Origin: CBDUXP01 sp965371225 [NCBI: uncultured bacterium]
Lineage (GTDB): Bacteria > Abyssobacteria > SURF-5 > CBDUXP01
Reading direction: 5' to 3'
Length of the DNA stretch: 61,089 bases
NCBI GenBank assembly: GCA_965371225.1
Contig: CBDUXP010000020.1
Span: forward strand, 1-61,089
Shown: positions 36,407 through 49,291 of the stretch, piece by piece
Numbering within the stretch: position 1 is the first letter of the stretch
Layout of the letters: each line of letters opens with the position of its first letter
Position numbers and translations under genes: made by a program
Notes under the pieces: model-generated
What the model was told of the DNA's origin: nothing
What the model saw: only the letters and a program-made list of their open reading frames with translations
Database searches by the model: none

Positions 36407-37786
36407 ATGGTCGAGCAGCTTTGGAAGCAATCACTTGAGCGGTTGCGAACGGAGGTGGACGCGCAGAGCTTTGCTACCTGGATCGCACCGATCCGCCCCA
36501 CCTCTTTCGAGAACGGCGTGCTGTCCTTGCAAGTGCCCAGCACCTTCATGGCGGACTGGCTGCAGCGACATTTCCTCGGCGTCATCATCTCCAGCGTGAA
36601 AGTGTACGAACCCGCCTGCCGTGAGGTCGTCATCGCCCAACGGCGGCAAAGCACGGGCGGCTTGATCACTGAGCTTCCCATCGTCATGGACGACGAGCCC
36701 GGCCTGGCGAGTGCGCCGTTGCCGGCGGCGCAGCGTCGCGGTCTGCACAATCTGAACCCGAAGAACACGTTCGACTCGTTCGTCGTCGGTCCATCGAATA
36801 ATTTTGCTTGCGCCGCATCGTTAGCCGTGGCCCGGTCTCCCGGCGAATCGTACAACCCGCTGTTCTTGTACGGCGGCGTGGGCCTCGGGAAGACCCACCT
36901 CATGCAAGCCATCGGCCACGATGCCTGGGAGCGGCACCCGGGCTCCACCGTGCTGTACATGACGTCGGAGGTGTTTACGAACGAACTCATCGCGGCAATC
37001 CAGAGTCGCTCTACGGGCGCGTTTCGCGCCAAGTACCGCTCCATCGACGTCCTCCTTATCGACGATATCCAATTTCTCTCGGGCCGGGACTCGACACAAG
37101 ACGAGTTCTTCCATACGTTCAACACGTTGTACGACGCGCACAGGCAAATCGTCATGAGCTCGGACCGTTCCCCAAAGGATATTCGGGGCTTGGAGGAACG
37201 ACTCGTGAGCCGCTTCCAATGGGGGTTGGTCACGGACATTCAAGCGCCGGACGTGGAGACCCGCGTCGCCATCCTCCGCGCCAAAGCGGAACGGGAAAAG
37301 GTGGACTTACCCCAGGACGTCGCCCACTTCATCGCACAGGCGGTCACCACGAACATTCGCGAACTCGAAGGCGCGCTCATCCGAGTAACCGCGTTCGGCT
37401 CCATGATGTCGAAACCCGTCACGCTCGAGCTGGCCCAAGCGGCGCTCCGCGATCTCCTGACCACCCCCGCGCCCAAACCCCTCTCCATTGACCGGATCCA
37501 GCAAGCGGTCGGGTCCCATTACGACGTGCGGCTCGCGGAACTGAAAAGCAGCAAGCGGTCCCGGCAGATCGCGTTCCCCCGCCAAGTGGCCATGTACCTC
37601 TGCCGCGAGCTGACCTCCGCAAGTCTGGAAGACGTGGGCGATGCGTTTGGCGGCCGGGATCACACCACGGTCATGCACGGATATCGCAAGATTGCCGAGG
37701 AAAAGGAACGGGATCCCGCGCTGCGCCAAACCCTGCACGCGCTCACCCAGGCGCTTCAGGGCGACCCGCGGACTGATCGCGGATAA
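36407..37786 (+). CDS. dnaA: Chromosomal replication initiator protein DnaA
   Basis: DnaA binds DnaA boxes and opens the origin. The 459-residue protein has domain I (MVEQLWKQSLERLRTEV, about 1-80), a short linker, the AAA+ domain with LYGGVGLGKTHLMQAIGHD (near residue 150), Walker B VLLIDDIQFLSG and sensor/arginine-finger regions, and the domain IV box-binding helix GGRDHTTVMHGYRKI. The ATG follows GGAGG at 8-nt spacing; a GTG 21 nt upstream is less likely. It reads away from the origin toward dnaN. Confidence 0.98.
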   Translation: MVEQLWKQSLERLRTEVDAQSFATWIAPIRPTSFENGVLSLQVPSTFMADWLQRHFLGVIISSVKVYEPACREVVIAQRRQSTGGLITELPIVMDDEPGLASAPLPAAQRRGLHNLNPKNTFDSFVVGPSNNFACAASLAVARSPGESYNPLFLYGGVGLGKTHLMQAIGHDAWERHPGSTVLYMTSEVFTNELIAAIQSRSTGAFRAKYRSIDVLLIDDIQFLSGRDSTQDEFFHTFNTLYDAHRQIVMSSDRSPKDIRGLEERLVSRFQWGLVTDIQAPDVETRVAILRAKAEREKVDLPQDVAHFIAQAVTTNIRELEGALIRVTAFGSMMSKPVTLELAQAALRDLLTTPAPKPLSIDRIQQAVGSHYDVRLAELKSSKRSRQIAFPRQVAMYLCRELTSASLEDVGDAFGGRDHTTVMHGYRKIAEEKERDPALRQTLHALTQALQGDPRTDRG

Positions 37787-37801
37787 CCCCGGGATACCGC
37801 C

Positions 37802-37990
37802 TGTGGAAAACCTCCTGCGAAGGTGCGCGGTTGCCAAACCTTGTGGATGGTCTGGACAAGGTCACGCACTCGTCCACACCTTATCCCACCGGCGCACCCG
37901 CCGCTGGAAAGGCTCCTCCCCTCTTTTCCACCCTATCCACCGTACCTACGACTACGACGACGGTATATTTAAGATATATCGTAGTAGCCG
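37802..37990 (+). other. oriC: oriC part 2: DnaA boxes and AT-rich unwinding candidate between dnaA and dnaN
   Basis: At least five DnaA-box-like 9-mers lie between dnaA and dnaN: TGTGGAAAA at 37802, TGTGGATGG at 37842, TCGTCCACA at 37870, TTTTCCACC at 37924 and CTATCCACC at 37933 (7-8 of 9 matches each). Right after the last come CTACGACTACGACGACGG triplets and an AT-rich tract around GGTATATTTAAGATATATC (37961-37979). The arms ACTACGA and TCGTAGT flank this tract as an inverted repeat. The layout, boxes followed by CTA-type triplets then AT-rich DNA, resembles a basal unwinding system. Confidence 0.7.
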
Positions 37991-38039
37991 AAGATATTAG
38001 GAATAGTCGACCACAACCGCATCTCCGGAGACCTGGCCT

Positions 38040-39134
38040 ATGAAACTGGTAATTGCTCGCGAAACGCTCCAAACCGCCATTAGTACCGTCCAAAGTCTCG
38101 TCGGTGCAAAGAGCGCTCTCCCGATCTTGTCAAATATTCTGCTCCGCGCCGAGGATGGGCAGTTGACCATGATCGCGACCGACCTCGAAGTCGGCATCGA
38201 ATGCACGGTGCCCTGCACCGTGGAGGAATCTGGATCGACCACCGTTCCGGCCCGGCGCTTGGCGGATATCGTGGGCACCTTGGGCGCCGGAGATATCACG
38301 CTCACGGTGCAAGACGACCATCGGATGGAGTTGACGAGCGGTGTGGCGGAGTTTCACCTGCTCGGGCAACCGGCGGATGAGTTTCCGCCTTCACCCTCGT
38401 TCAGCGAAGAGCACGTGGTCGAAATCGAACAACTGGTTCTGCGGAACTTGCTGAAGCGGACCAGTTTCGCTATTAGCAGCGACATGAATCGGCTGGCGCT
38501 GACCGGAATGTTGTTCGATTTTCACGAGAACGAGATTCGCTTCGTGGCGACCGATGGCCGGCGCCTGAGTTTTGCAAAGCTGGACACGGCGGTGAAAGGG
38601 GTGGAAGAAAAGTACATCGTGCCACGCAAAACCGTGGCGGAGTTGGAGCGTCTCGTGGGGGGCGATGGTGTGATCCGCATCTATCCGGGCGAGACGCAGA
38701 TCGCGTTCCGATTCGCGAACGTGCTGCTTATTTCCCGGATTATCGATGGGCCGTTTCCCAACTACGAGCAAGTCATTCCGCGCGGGCTGGAATTCGCGGC
38801 GACGCTGTCTACGGCCGATTTCCACCAGGCCACGCGGCGCGCGGCTGTGATGACTAGCGACAAGAATAATTTGATTCGGCTGAAGGTCGGCTCGAAGGCG
38901 CTGGTCGTGACGACGCATACGCCGGATGTCGGGGATGTTCATGACGAGGTGGAGTTGCAGTATGAAGGGAAAGAAGTCGAGATCGGGTTCAATCCCCATT
39001 TCCTGCTGGATATCCTCAAGGTGACCGACAGCAACGAAGTGACTTTTAGTTTCAAAGATGCGTTGAGTCCCGGCGTGATCAAGATGGTGGGGACCGAGGA
39101 TTTCCTCTACGTCATCATGCCGATTAAGTTGTGA
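38040..39134 (+). CDS. dnaN: DNA polymerase III beta sliding clamp
   Basis: The 364-residue clamp protein starts MKLVIARETLQTAISTVQSLVG and has the standard landmarks KSALPILSNILLRA, GVAEFHLLGQPADEFPPSP, MLFDFHENEIRFVATDGRRL and the C-terminal YVIMPIKL. It encircles DNA and tethers polymerase. CTCCGGAGACCTGGCCT precedes the ATG, with GGAG 10-13 nt upstream. It follows dnaA as in most bacteria. Confidence 0.98.
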   Translation: MKLVIARETLQTAISTVQSLVGAKSALPILSNILLRAEDGQLTMIATDLEVGIECTVPCTVEESGSTTVPARRLADIVGTLGAGDITLTVQDDHRMELTSGVAEFHLLGQPADEFPPSPSFSEEHVVEIEQLVLRNLLKRTSFAISSDMNRLALTGMLFDFHENEIRFVATDGRRLSFAKLDTAVKGVEEKYIVPRKTVAELERLVGGDGVIRIYPGETQIAFRFANVLLISRIIDGPFPNYEQVIPRGLEFAATLSTADFHQATRRAAVMTSDKNNLIRLKVGSKALVVTTHTPDVGDVHDEVELQYEGKEVEIGFNPHFLLDILKVTDSNEVTFSFKDALSPGVIKMVGTEDFLYVIMPIKL

Positions 39135-39247
39135 GGTAGGGCCCCGCGCAACACGGCCGACGCATACCCGCCATGGGGCTGCGTACGTTCAGGCCGCTTC
39201 CGCAGGCTGGGTGAGCGTGTGGCCGAAGTTGCGCGCCCGCGGTCCGG

Positions 39248-40360
39248 ATGATGCGCCTTAAAAGCCTGCGCCTTCTGACGTTTCGCAATTATGAGCGGCT
39301 GGCGTTTACGCCGCATCCGCACTGTACCGTGTTGTGTGGCCTGAATGGGCAGGGGAAGACGAACGTGATCGAAGCGATCGCCTTGCTCGCGACGGGCCGA
39401 AGCCACCGGCAGGCGAAGGATCGCGACCTGGTGCAATGGGGCGCGGACGGGTACCGGTTGGATGGCGAATTTGCAGGGGCCACAGGTGCTCTCCGCACGG
39501 TGCTCGTCTACGACGGCAAGGCGAAACGCGTGGAATGTGACGACATAGTGCAGGAACGCCTGAGCGCCGTCCTTGGTCGAACGCCGGTCTCCATTTTTGC
39601 GCCGGACGATTTAACGTTGGTCAAGGGTGGGCCCGCGGTCCGCCGGCGTTTTCTGGATATGAATTTGAGCCAAGTGAATGCGCAATACCTGGCCGATCTA
39701 CAGTGGTACACCCGAACGCTGAAGCAGCGGAATCGCGCGTTGCAAGATTGGCTGCGCGGCGAGGGCGAACGGGCCTTGGTGACGCTTTGGGATGAGCAAC
39801 TCGTCGAGAGTGGGAGCCGGTTGCAGGAGGCGCGTACGCACTACGTTGCCGACCTCGGCATCGCGGCGGCCACGGTGCAACAGGACGTATCCGGTGCGCG
39901 CGAGCACTTGGAGGTCCGGTACGCCCCGTCCGTGCCGCTGGGCGCAAGCCGGGAGGAGATTGCCGCGCACTTTCGGGAAACACTGGAGCGGCTGCACGGC
40001 CGTGAACGCGCCACCGGCAGCACGCCGTGCGGGCCCCATCGGGATGATATGCACGTGGCCCTGGACGGCCGGCCGATACGCGAGTACGGGTCCCAGGGGC
40101 AACAGCGCTCCATCGTGCTCGCGTTAAAATTAGCCGAGGGCGCCGTCATGCAACAACGGACCCCGGGCGCGCCGATCACGCTGCTGGACGACTTCGCCTC
40201 GGAACTGGATGAACAGCGTCAGGCCGGGATCCTGGAGACCGTGCGGACCCGCGGTCAAGTGATCATTACCACGACGGTGCTAACCGGGCCGCTGCAGGCG
40301 TTGGCGGACAAGCGCGTGGTGCAGGTGGTCCAGGGCACCCTGTGCGAGGCCGCTTCGTGA
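39248..40360 (+). CDS. recF: DNA replication and repair protein RecF
   Basis: RecF, an SMC-like ATPase, loads RecA at gaps with RecO and RecR. The 370-residue protein has LRLLTFRNYERL, the Walker A GLNGQGKTNVIEAIALLATG, the signature YGSQGQQRSIVLALKLAE and Walker B ITLLDDFASELDEQRQ. Two adjacent ATG codons can serve as start. The 113-bp gap from dnaN holds no recognisable gene. Confidence 0.96.
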   Translation: MMRLKSLRLLTFRNYERLAFTPHPHCTVLCGLNGQGKTNVIEAIALLATGRSHRQAKDRDLVQWGADGYRLDGEFAGATGALRTVLVYDGKAKRVECDDIVQERLSAVLGRTPVSIFAPDDLTLVKGGPAVRRRFLDMNLSQVNAQYLADLQWYTRTLKQRNRALQDWLRGEGERALVTLWDEQLVESGSRLQEARTHYVADLGIAAATVQQDVSGAREHLEVRYAPSVPLGASREEIAAHFRETLERLHGRERATGSTPCGPHRDDMHVALDGRPIREYGSQGQQRSIVLALKLAEGAVMQQRTPGAPITLLDDFASELDEQRQAGILETVRTRGQVIITTTVLTGPLQALADKRVVQVVQGTLCEAAS

Positions 40361-40671
40361 CGGCCCGGTACGACAACCGCCACTACTTTGAGCCGATCCG
40401 GCAGATTCTCGACCGGCTCCTGACCGGCGGACCGCTCAAGCGCAAGGCCGCCGCGGCGGAAATCTGGGCGGTCTGGGCGGACGCCGTCGGCACGAACGTC
40501 GCCCGGCACGCGCGCCCGCTGCGGTTCGAGGCGGGCACGCTCACCGTTCTCGTTGACAGCCCGGCGTGGCACCATCAGCTCCGCTTTCTGGAGGCGGAAA
40601 TCCTTGCCAAACTGAACGCGCGTACCGGGACTCCGCGGGTCCGAAAACTGCGCTTCCGCGTGGGTGATTAG
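40357..40671 (+). CDS. dciA: DUF721/DciA-like protein
   Basis: The 104-residue protein fits the DciA (DUF721) family, the ancestral helicase-loading/DnaB-interacting factor that replaces DnaC in most bacteria. The segment PIRQILDRLLTGGPLKRKAAAAEIWAVWADAVGTNVARHARPLRFEAGTLTVLVDSPAWHHQLRFLEAEILAKLN (quoted in part: IWAVWADAVG, LTVLVDSPAW) is typical. GTG start in the recF stop (GTGA). Position after recF and before gyrB is common for this gene. Confidence 0.85.
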   Translation: MTARYDNRHYFEPIRQILDRLLTGGPLKRKAAAAEIWAVWADAVGTNVARHARPLRFEAGTLTVLVDSPAWHHQLRFLEAEILAKLNARTGTPRVRKLRFRVGD

Positions 40672-43359
<2,688 letters not shown>

Positions 43360-43410
43360 CCCCCACCGCGGCCGGCCGGCGCGGCCCGCCCCGGGACCCG
43401 GAGTGCGCTA

Positions 43411-45891
<2,481 letters not shown>

Positions 45892-45896
45892 CGCCC

Positions 45897-47609
45897 TTAG
45901 CGCGGCGGGTCGGCGGGCCGCGGCCGCTGCGAGAACGCCACCTGCGCGGCCCGCGCCTCCGCATCCTCGGGAAACGCGGTCAGGTACCGCGCGAACCGCT
46001 CGCGTGTATCGTGCTGTACGCGCACGAACAGGTGATCGTTCAGGCGCGTGTACGCGGCCAAGAACGCTGCCCGGTGCGCCGCGTGGCGTTCCGCTCTGGG
46101 TCCCCCCAGCGCGATGAGGGCGTCCAGGGTGTGCAGGGCATCGTCGGTCACGTACGTCGGCTGCCGCTCGAGCAGGTACGCGAAGTCATGCTTCGTGTGG
46201 CCGTGATTCCGCTCCGGCCAAGGCAGGACCGCGCGCGCAATCCGTCCGTCGCACAGCCCCCCCATGTCCAGCGCGTGCACCTCCGGCCCGGCGGCGTACG
46301 GCAGCGCGCCGGCCCAGAACACCCCCACGGTGCTGGGAAGGTCGCGGGTCGCGCCCACCCAACGCCCGAACGGCACGGAGATGTTCCGCGTAATGTCCGT
46401 CAAGAGGGCCAGGTGCTTCCAATGCCCCCGCGCGGCGAGCGGGGCGACGCCCATACACGCCCCGGCGAGGAGCCACACGATCGCGCGCGGCCCGATTCCG
46501 CGTGCGGCCACCGCCTGGAACGCGGGCGCGCCGGCGACGATGGCCAACGGAATGAGTGGCACCATGAAGCGGTGGAACGGAAACGGTTCGCGGCCGGAGC
46601 GCATGATAAAGAGCGAATATCCCACCCACACCAGCACCAGCACTCGCTGGCCACGCCGGACCGAGTCCGTCGGGGCGGGCAGGAGCAGCGGTAACGCCAG
46701 CCACGCCAGGAGCGCCGGCCCACCGCGCCGGCCCACCGCTGCCGCCCAGTAGCCCAGGCCCTCGCGCACCTGATCCCACCCGCCGCCGAGCTTCACGTAG
46801 TACGGGTTCGGCCACCAGGCAGCGTAGTACCAGCGTCGCGCCAGAAATCCCGCGAGCACGACGAGCAGGGCGATGCCGCACGCGGTCACTCGCGCGCGCC
46901 GGGCCGCGGCGGCACGGAAGCACAGCGGCGTCAGCCCGAGCAAGCCGATAGCGACCGCCGGGCCCTCGGGCCGCGTCCACGCGATGAGGCTGAGGAGCAC
47001 CGCGAGCGTGACGGTCCGCGCGCGCGTCGGCGGCGCCTCGTCCAGCCAGTGGTACAGGGTCCACACGAGTAGCGCGGCGAACAGGGGCGTCTCCAGCCCG
47101 CCGATCGTCCACACCGCGAAGGCCGGATCCAGCCCCAGCCACGCGCCGGCGACGAGGGCCGGCAGTACGCCCGTTACCGAGAGCCGCCGCGTCAGCACGG
47201 CAAGCATGCCCAGCGCCGCGGCGGCCCCGGCGGCCAGGCCCAGGCACTTCACCCCGGCTTCGAAGGGCAGCCCGAGCAGCTCGAGCAGGGCGAGGAGGCA
47301 CACCCACGTGAAGTTGCTGAACCCTTCGACGCGCTCCCCCAGGTTGAACACCAGCCCGTTGCCCGCGACCCACTGTTGTGCGTAGCGGGCAGAGATGTAC
47401 GCATCGTCCACCGTGAAGGCCCACGCGAGCCGCCACCAGGCCGCCGAGCCCACCACCCAGGCGGCCATGCCGGCGGCCATCGCTCGGTGCTCCGCTCCCG
47501 GCGGCATCGGCCCGGGTGCCCCGTCTCCCGCGAACGCCAGTTCGAGCTGGGTCGGCGTGGACGCCCCAGCGGGGGGAGCGTCATCCGGCGTCACGGCCGC
47601 GTCTCCCAC
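45897..47609 (-). CDS. Polytopic GT-C-like membrane glycosyltransferase candidate
   Basis: The 570-residue protein begins with a proline-rich hydrophilic stretch, then about ten or more hydrophobic helices up to residue 420 and a soluble C-terminal part. The first loop reads TVDDAYISARYAQQWVAGNGLVFN followed by GERVEGFSNFTWV (quoted: DDAYISARYAQ, GERVEGFSNFTWV), which matches GT-C enzymes such as AftB-like arabinofuranosyltransferases, where the acidic pair acts on a polyprenyl-phosphate sugar donor. The donor and acceptor cannot be stated. GTG start assumed; a start at an internal ATG (about residue 44) would remove the low-complexity N-terminus. Confidence 0.75.
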   Translation of the reverse strand: MGDAAVTPDDAPPAGASTPTQLELAFAGDGAPGPMPPGAEHRAMAAGMAAWVVGSAAWWRLAWAFTVDDAYISARYAQQWVAGNGLVFNLGERVEGFSNFTWVCLLALLELLGLPFEAGVKCLGLAAGAAAALGMLAVLTRRLSVTGVLPALVAGAWLGLDPAFAVWTIGGLETPLFAALLVWTLYHWLDEAPPTRARTVTLAVLLSLIAWTRPEGPAVAIGLLGLTPLCFRAAAARRARVTACGIALLVVLAGFLARRWYYAAWWPNPYYVKLGGGWDQVREGLGYWAAAVGRRGGPALLAWLALPLLLPAPTDSVRRGQRVLVLVWVGYSLFIMRSGREPFPFHRFMVPLIPLAIVAGAPAFQAVAARGIGPRAIVWLLAGACMGVAPLAARGHWKHLALLTDITRNISVPFGRWVGATRDLPSTVGVFWAGALPYAAGPEVHALDMGGLCDGRIARAVLPWPERNHGHTKHDFAYLLERQPTYVTDDALHTLDALIALGGPRAERHAAHRAAFLAAYTRLNDHLFVRVQHDTRERFARYLTAFPEDAEARAAQVAFSQRPRPADPPR

Positions 47610-47633
47610 CGGCCTACCGTCACGCCTGCGCGC

Positions 47634-48332
47634 TCACTCGACGCGGAGTTGCGCCCCGCCGTTGCGAGCGACCAATTCCGTGATGCGCTCGGCGAATCCC
47701 CGCACGTCCGCGCCTTCGGAGAAAATGAGTGCCAGGTGCTGCCCGTCCGCTCCTTCCACGTGAATGACGTGATCCTCGGTGAACGAGCCCGGCGCGTACC
47801 GCACGCCGGCGACTTCGCCCAGCGCGATCGAGGCCTGCACCTCTTTGAACACCGTTAACACCCGACGATCCGTTAACACGGAAAGTGCGGCGAACTTCTC
47901 CATGAAACTGTCGTCGTAGTACAGGAGGATCGTTTCGTCCTGCGCCACGTATCCGCCATCGCGCAGGTACGCCTCTCCCTCCGGCGGGAGCGTGTTCTCG
48001 TAAAACACCGTGGCGGGCGGGGTATCCATGAAGGCGCTGATGCGATCCGGGTTCAACCCCATGGCCACGAGCACGAACACCCCGGCCACTTGCAGCAGCA
48101 GGAGTACCGTCCCGAGCACCACCCCCGCGATCGCCAGCTCCCGGCCGGTGAAAGTTTCCGGCCGGTCGCGAATCTCGCTCGCGGCGACGATCCCAAACGC
48201 GATGGCCAGTACCGCGGGCAACAGGGGAAAGCAGCAGCTCAGCACGGCGCTCACGACACTGGCCAACGCCAGGCTATGCATCCGGGGAAATTCCGGGGCG
48301 GGTTGCGGTGCGGCGGCGGGCGGCGGCTGCAT
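47634..48332 (-). CDS. Two-helix membrane protein with PH-like C-terminal domain
   Basis: The 232-residue protein has two hydrophobic helices near residues 22-46 and 66-92 in a DUF4190-like hairpin (ALASVVSAVLSCCFPLLPAVLAIAFGIVAASEI is the first in part; IAGVVLGTVLLLLQVAGVFVLVAMG the second in part) and a C-terminal part of about 110 residues. The latter resembles a bacterial PH-like domain (ETILLYYDDSFMEKFAALSVLTDRRVLT, in part, then IALGEVAGVRY). It is one of several DUF4190-like proteins within 10 kb. Role unknown. It starts 4 nt downstream of the cytochrome-like gene and precedes the glycosyltransferase-like gene, so these three are one operon. Confidence 0.75.
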   Translation of the reverse strand: MQPPPAAAPQPAPEFPRMHSLALASVVSAVLSCCFPLLPAVLAIAFGIVAASEIRDRPETFTGRELAIAGVVLGTVLLLLQVAGVFVLVAMGLNPDRISAFMDTPPATVFYENTLPPEGEAYLRDGGYVAQDETILLYYDDSFMEKFAALSVLTDRRVLTVFKEVQASIALGEVAGVRYAPGSFTEDHVIHVEGADGQHLALIFSEGADVRGFAERITELVARNGGAQLRVE

Positions 48333-48336
48333 GCCC

Positions 48337-48735
48337 TCAGTGTACCGTCCCGCGCACGCGATACACCCGATGGCATTCGGTGCAGGGACGATTCAGGTCG
48401 AGAAAGGCCGCGCGAGCGTCCTCCAGGGCCCGCGCGCGGCCCGCCGCTTCGACGCGCCGCGCCAGCGCCCCCAGGGCATCCGCCTGCTCCTGGTACGGGG
48501 GCTCGTCATTGAATTCCTGCATGCGTTCCACCATGGCCGCCATCCGCGCTCCGTCGGCCTCGAGTGCGGGAAAATCGGCCGCCTCGATGTGCTGGCGCAT
48601 GTCCAGGTACGCGCGGTTGAGGTGGAGCATGAGCCGGCGCTCGGTCCCCAGACCACAGCCCGCCAGGACTGCAGCGCACAGCACGAGCATGCGGGTGATT
48701 CTTGGGTTATCGAGCAAGCGGTTGAACGAGCGCAC
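48337..48735 (-). CDS. Lipoprotein with C-terminal cytochrome c' heme motif
   Basis: The 132-residue protein has a basic N-terminus, a hydrophobic stretch with a lipobox (MLVLCAAVLAGC, cleavage before the Cys), then a helical body and, near the C-terminus, a CxxCH heme-attachment motif CTECHRVYR. This layout (four-helix bundle with CxxCH near the end and a following Tyr-Arg) matches class II cytochrome c/c556. As a lipoprotein it would face the periplasm. GTG start. Function could be electron transfer or binding of NO/CO; not determinable. Confidence 0.72.
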   Translation of the reverse strand: MRSFNRLLDNPRITRMLVLCAAVLAGCGLGTERRLMLHLNRAYLDMRQHIEAADFPALEADGARMAAMVERMQEFNDEPPYQEQADALGALARRVEAAGRARALEDARAAFLDLNRPCTECHRVYRVRGTVH

Positions 48736-49291
48736 GACGGGGGCCGGCCGTACAGGGGCGCCGGGCCCGGGTGTGTGCCAGGCGGCGCAGGCGGCAGCCT
48801 ATAGCATGGCCGCTGGCGCCCGTCCCCGACACCCCATGGGGAAGCGCGCAGCCCGTAAGGATGGCGGGCAGTGGGCACCCGCGTGCGGGGCTGGCACTCT
48901 CTAGTCGGCCCAGGTCAACGCTCTTGGGGGGATCTGGGCCGGAACAGGCAGGTGACCAGGTTGTGTACAGGAGGCAGGCATCATGTGGATAGTCCTGTGC
49001 ATAACGCACGCGACACATCCATAACACTATGTAGCATAAAGAGTTACACGATAACCCCGCATGTGCTGGGCTGGTGCAAAAATCGAAGCTAGCGGTCGGA
49101 ACTCCAAGCGATACAGGGTCTTGTACACCTCGGAGCGGCAGGCCGGTCGCGGACCCCCGCAGCGTGATTTGTCATTGGCTGTCCATTGGACGCGCTGCCC
49201 CGGCACGAAAGGCCCGCAGTTCCACGGCGGGCCTCCGGGCAACGCTCCCTCGGCGTCTCCCCCGGCCGGGCCCTATGCTACCGTAGCGCGC
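48736..49291. other. Long intergenic region with DnaA-like boxes, no gene seen
   Basis: 556 bp between divergent genes contain no supported coding sequence. A middle part (about 48958-49060) is AT-rich and holds two 8/9 DnaA-like boxes in the same orientation, TGTGGATAG at 48984-48992 and TGTGCATAA at 48996-49004. A -10-like TATAGG on the minus strand near 48794 could serve the cytochrome-like gene. The 3' part is GC-rich and ends with the -10 of the FG-GAP gene. Confidence 0.5.
49274..49284 (+). promoter_or_regulatory. Extended -10 at the FG-GAP gene (leaderless candidate)
   Basis: TATGCTACCGT contains TGC-TACCGT, an extended -10 whose last base is 8 nt before the GTG start. Transcription would start at or next to the start codon. 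No Shine-Dalgarno is present. The segment TACCGTAGC(G)CGCGTG is repeated upstream of the GNAT gene at 57094. Confidence 0.4.
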
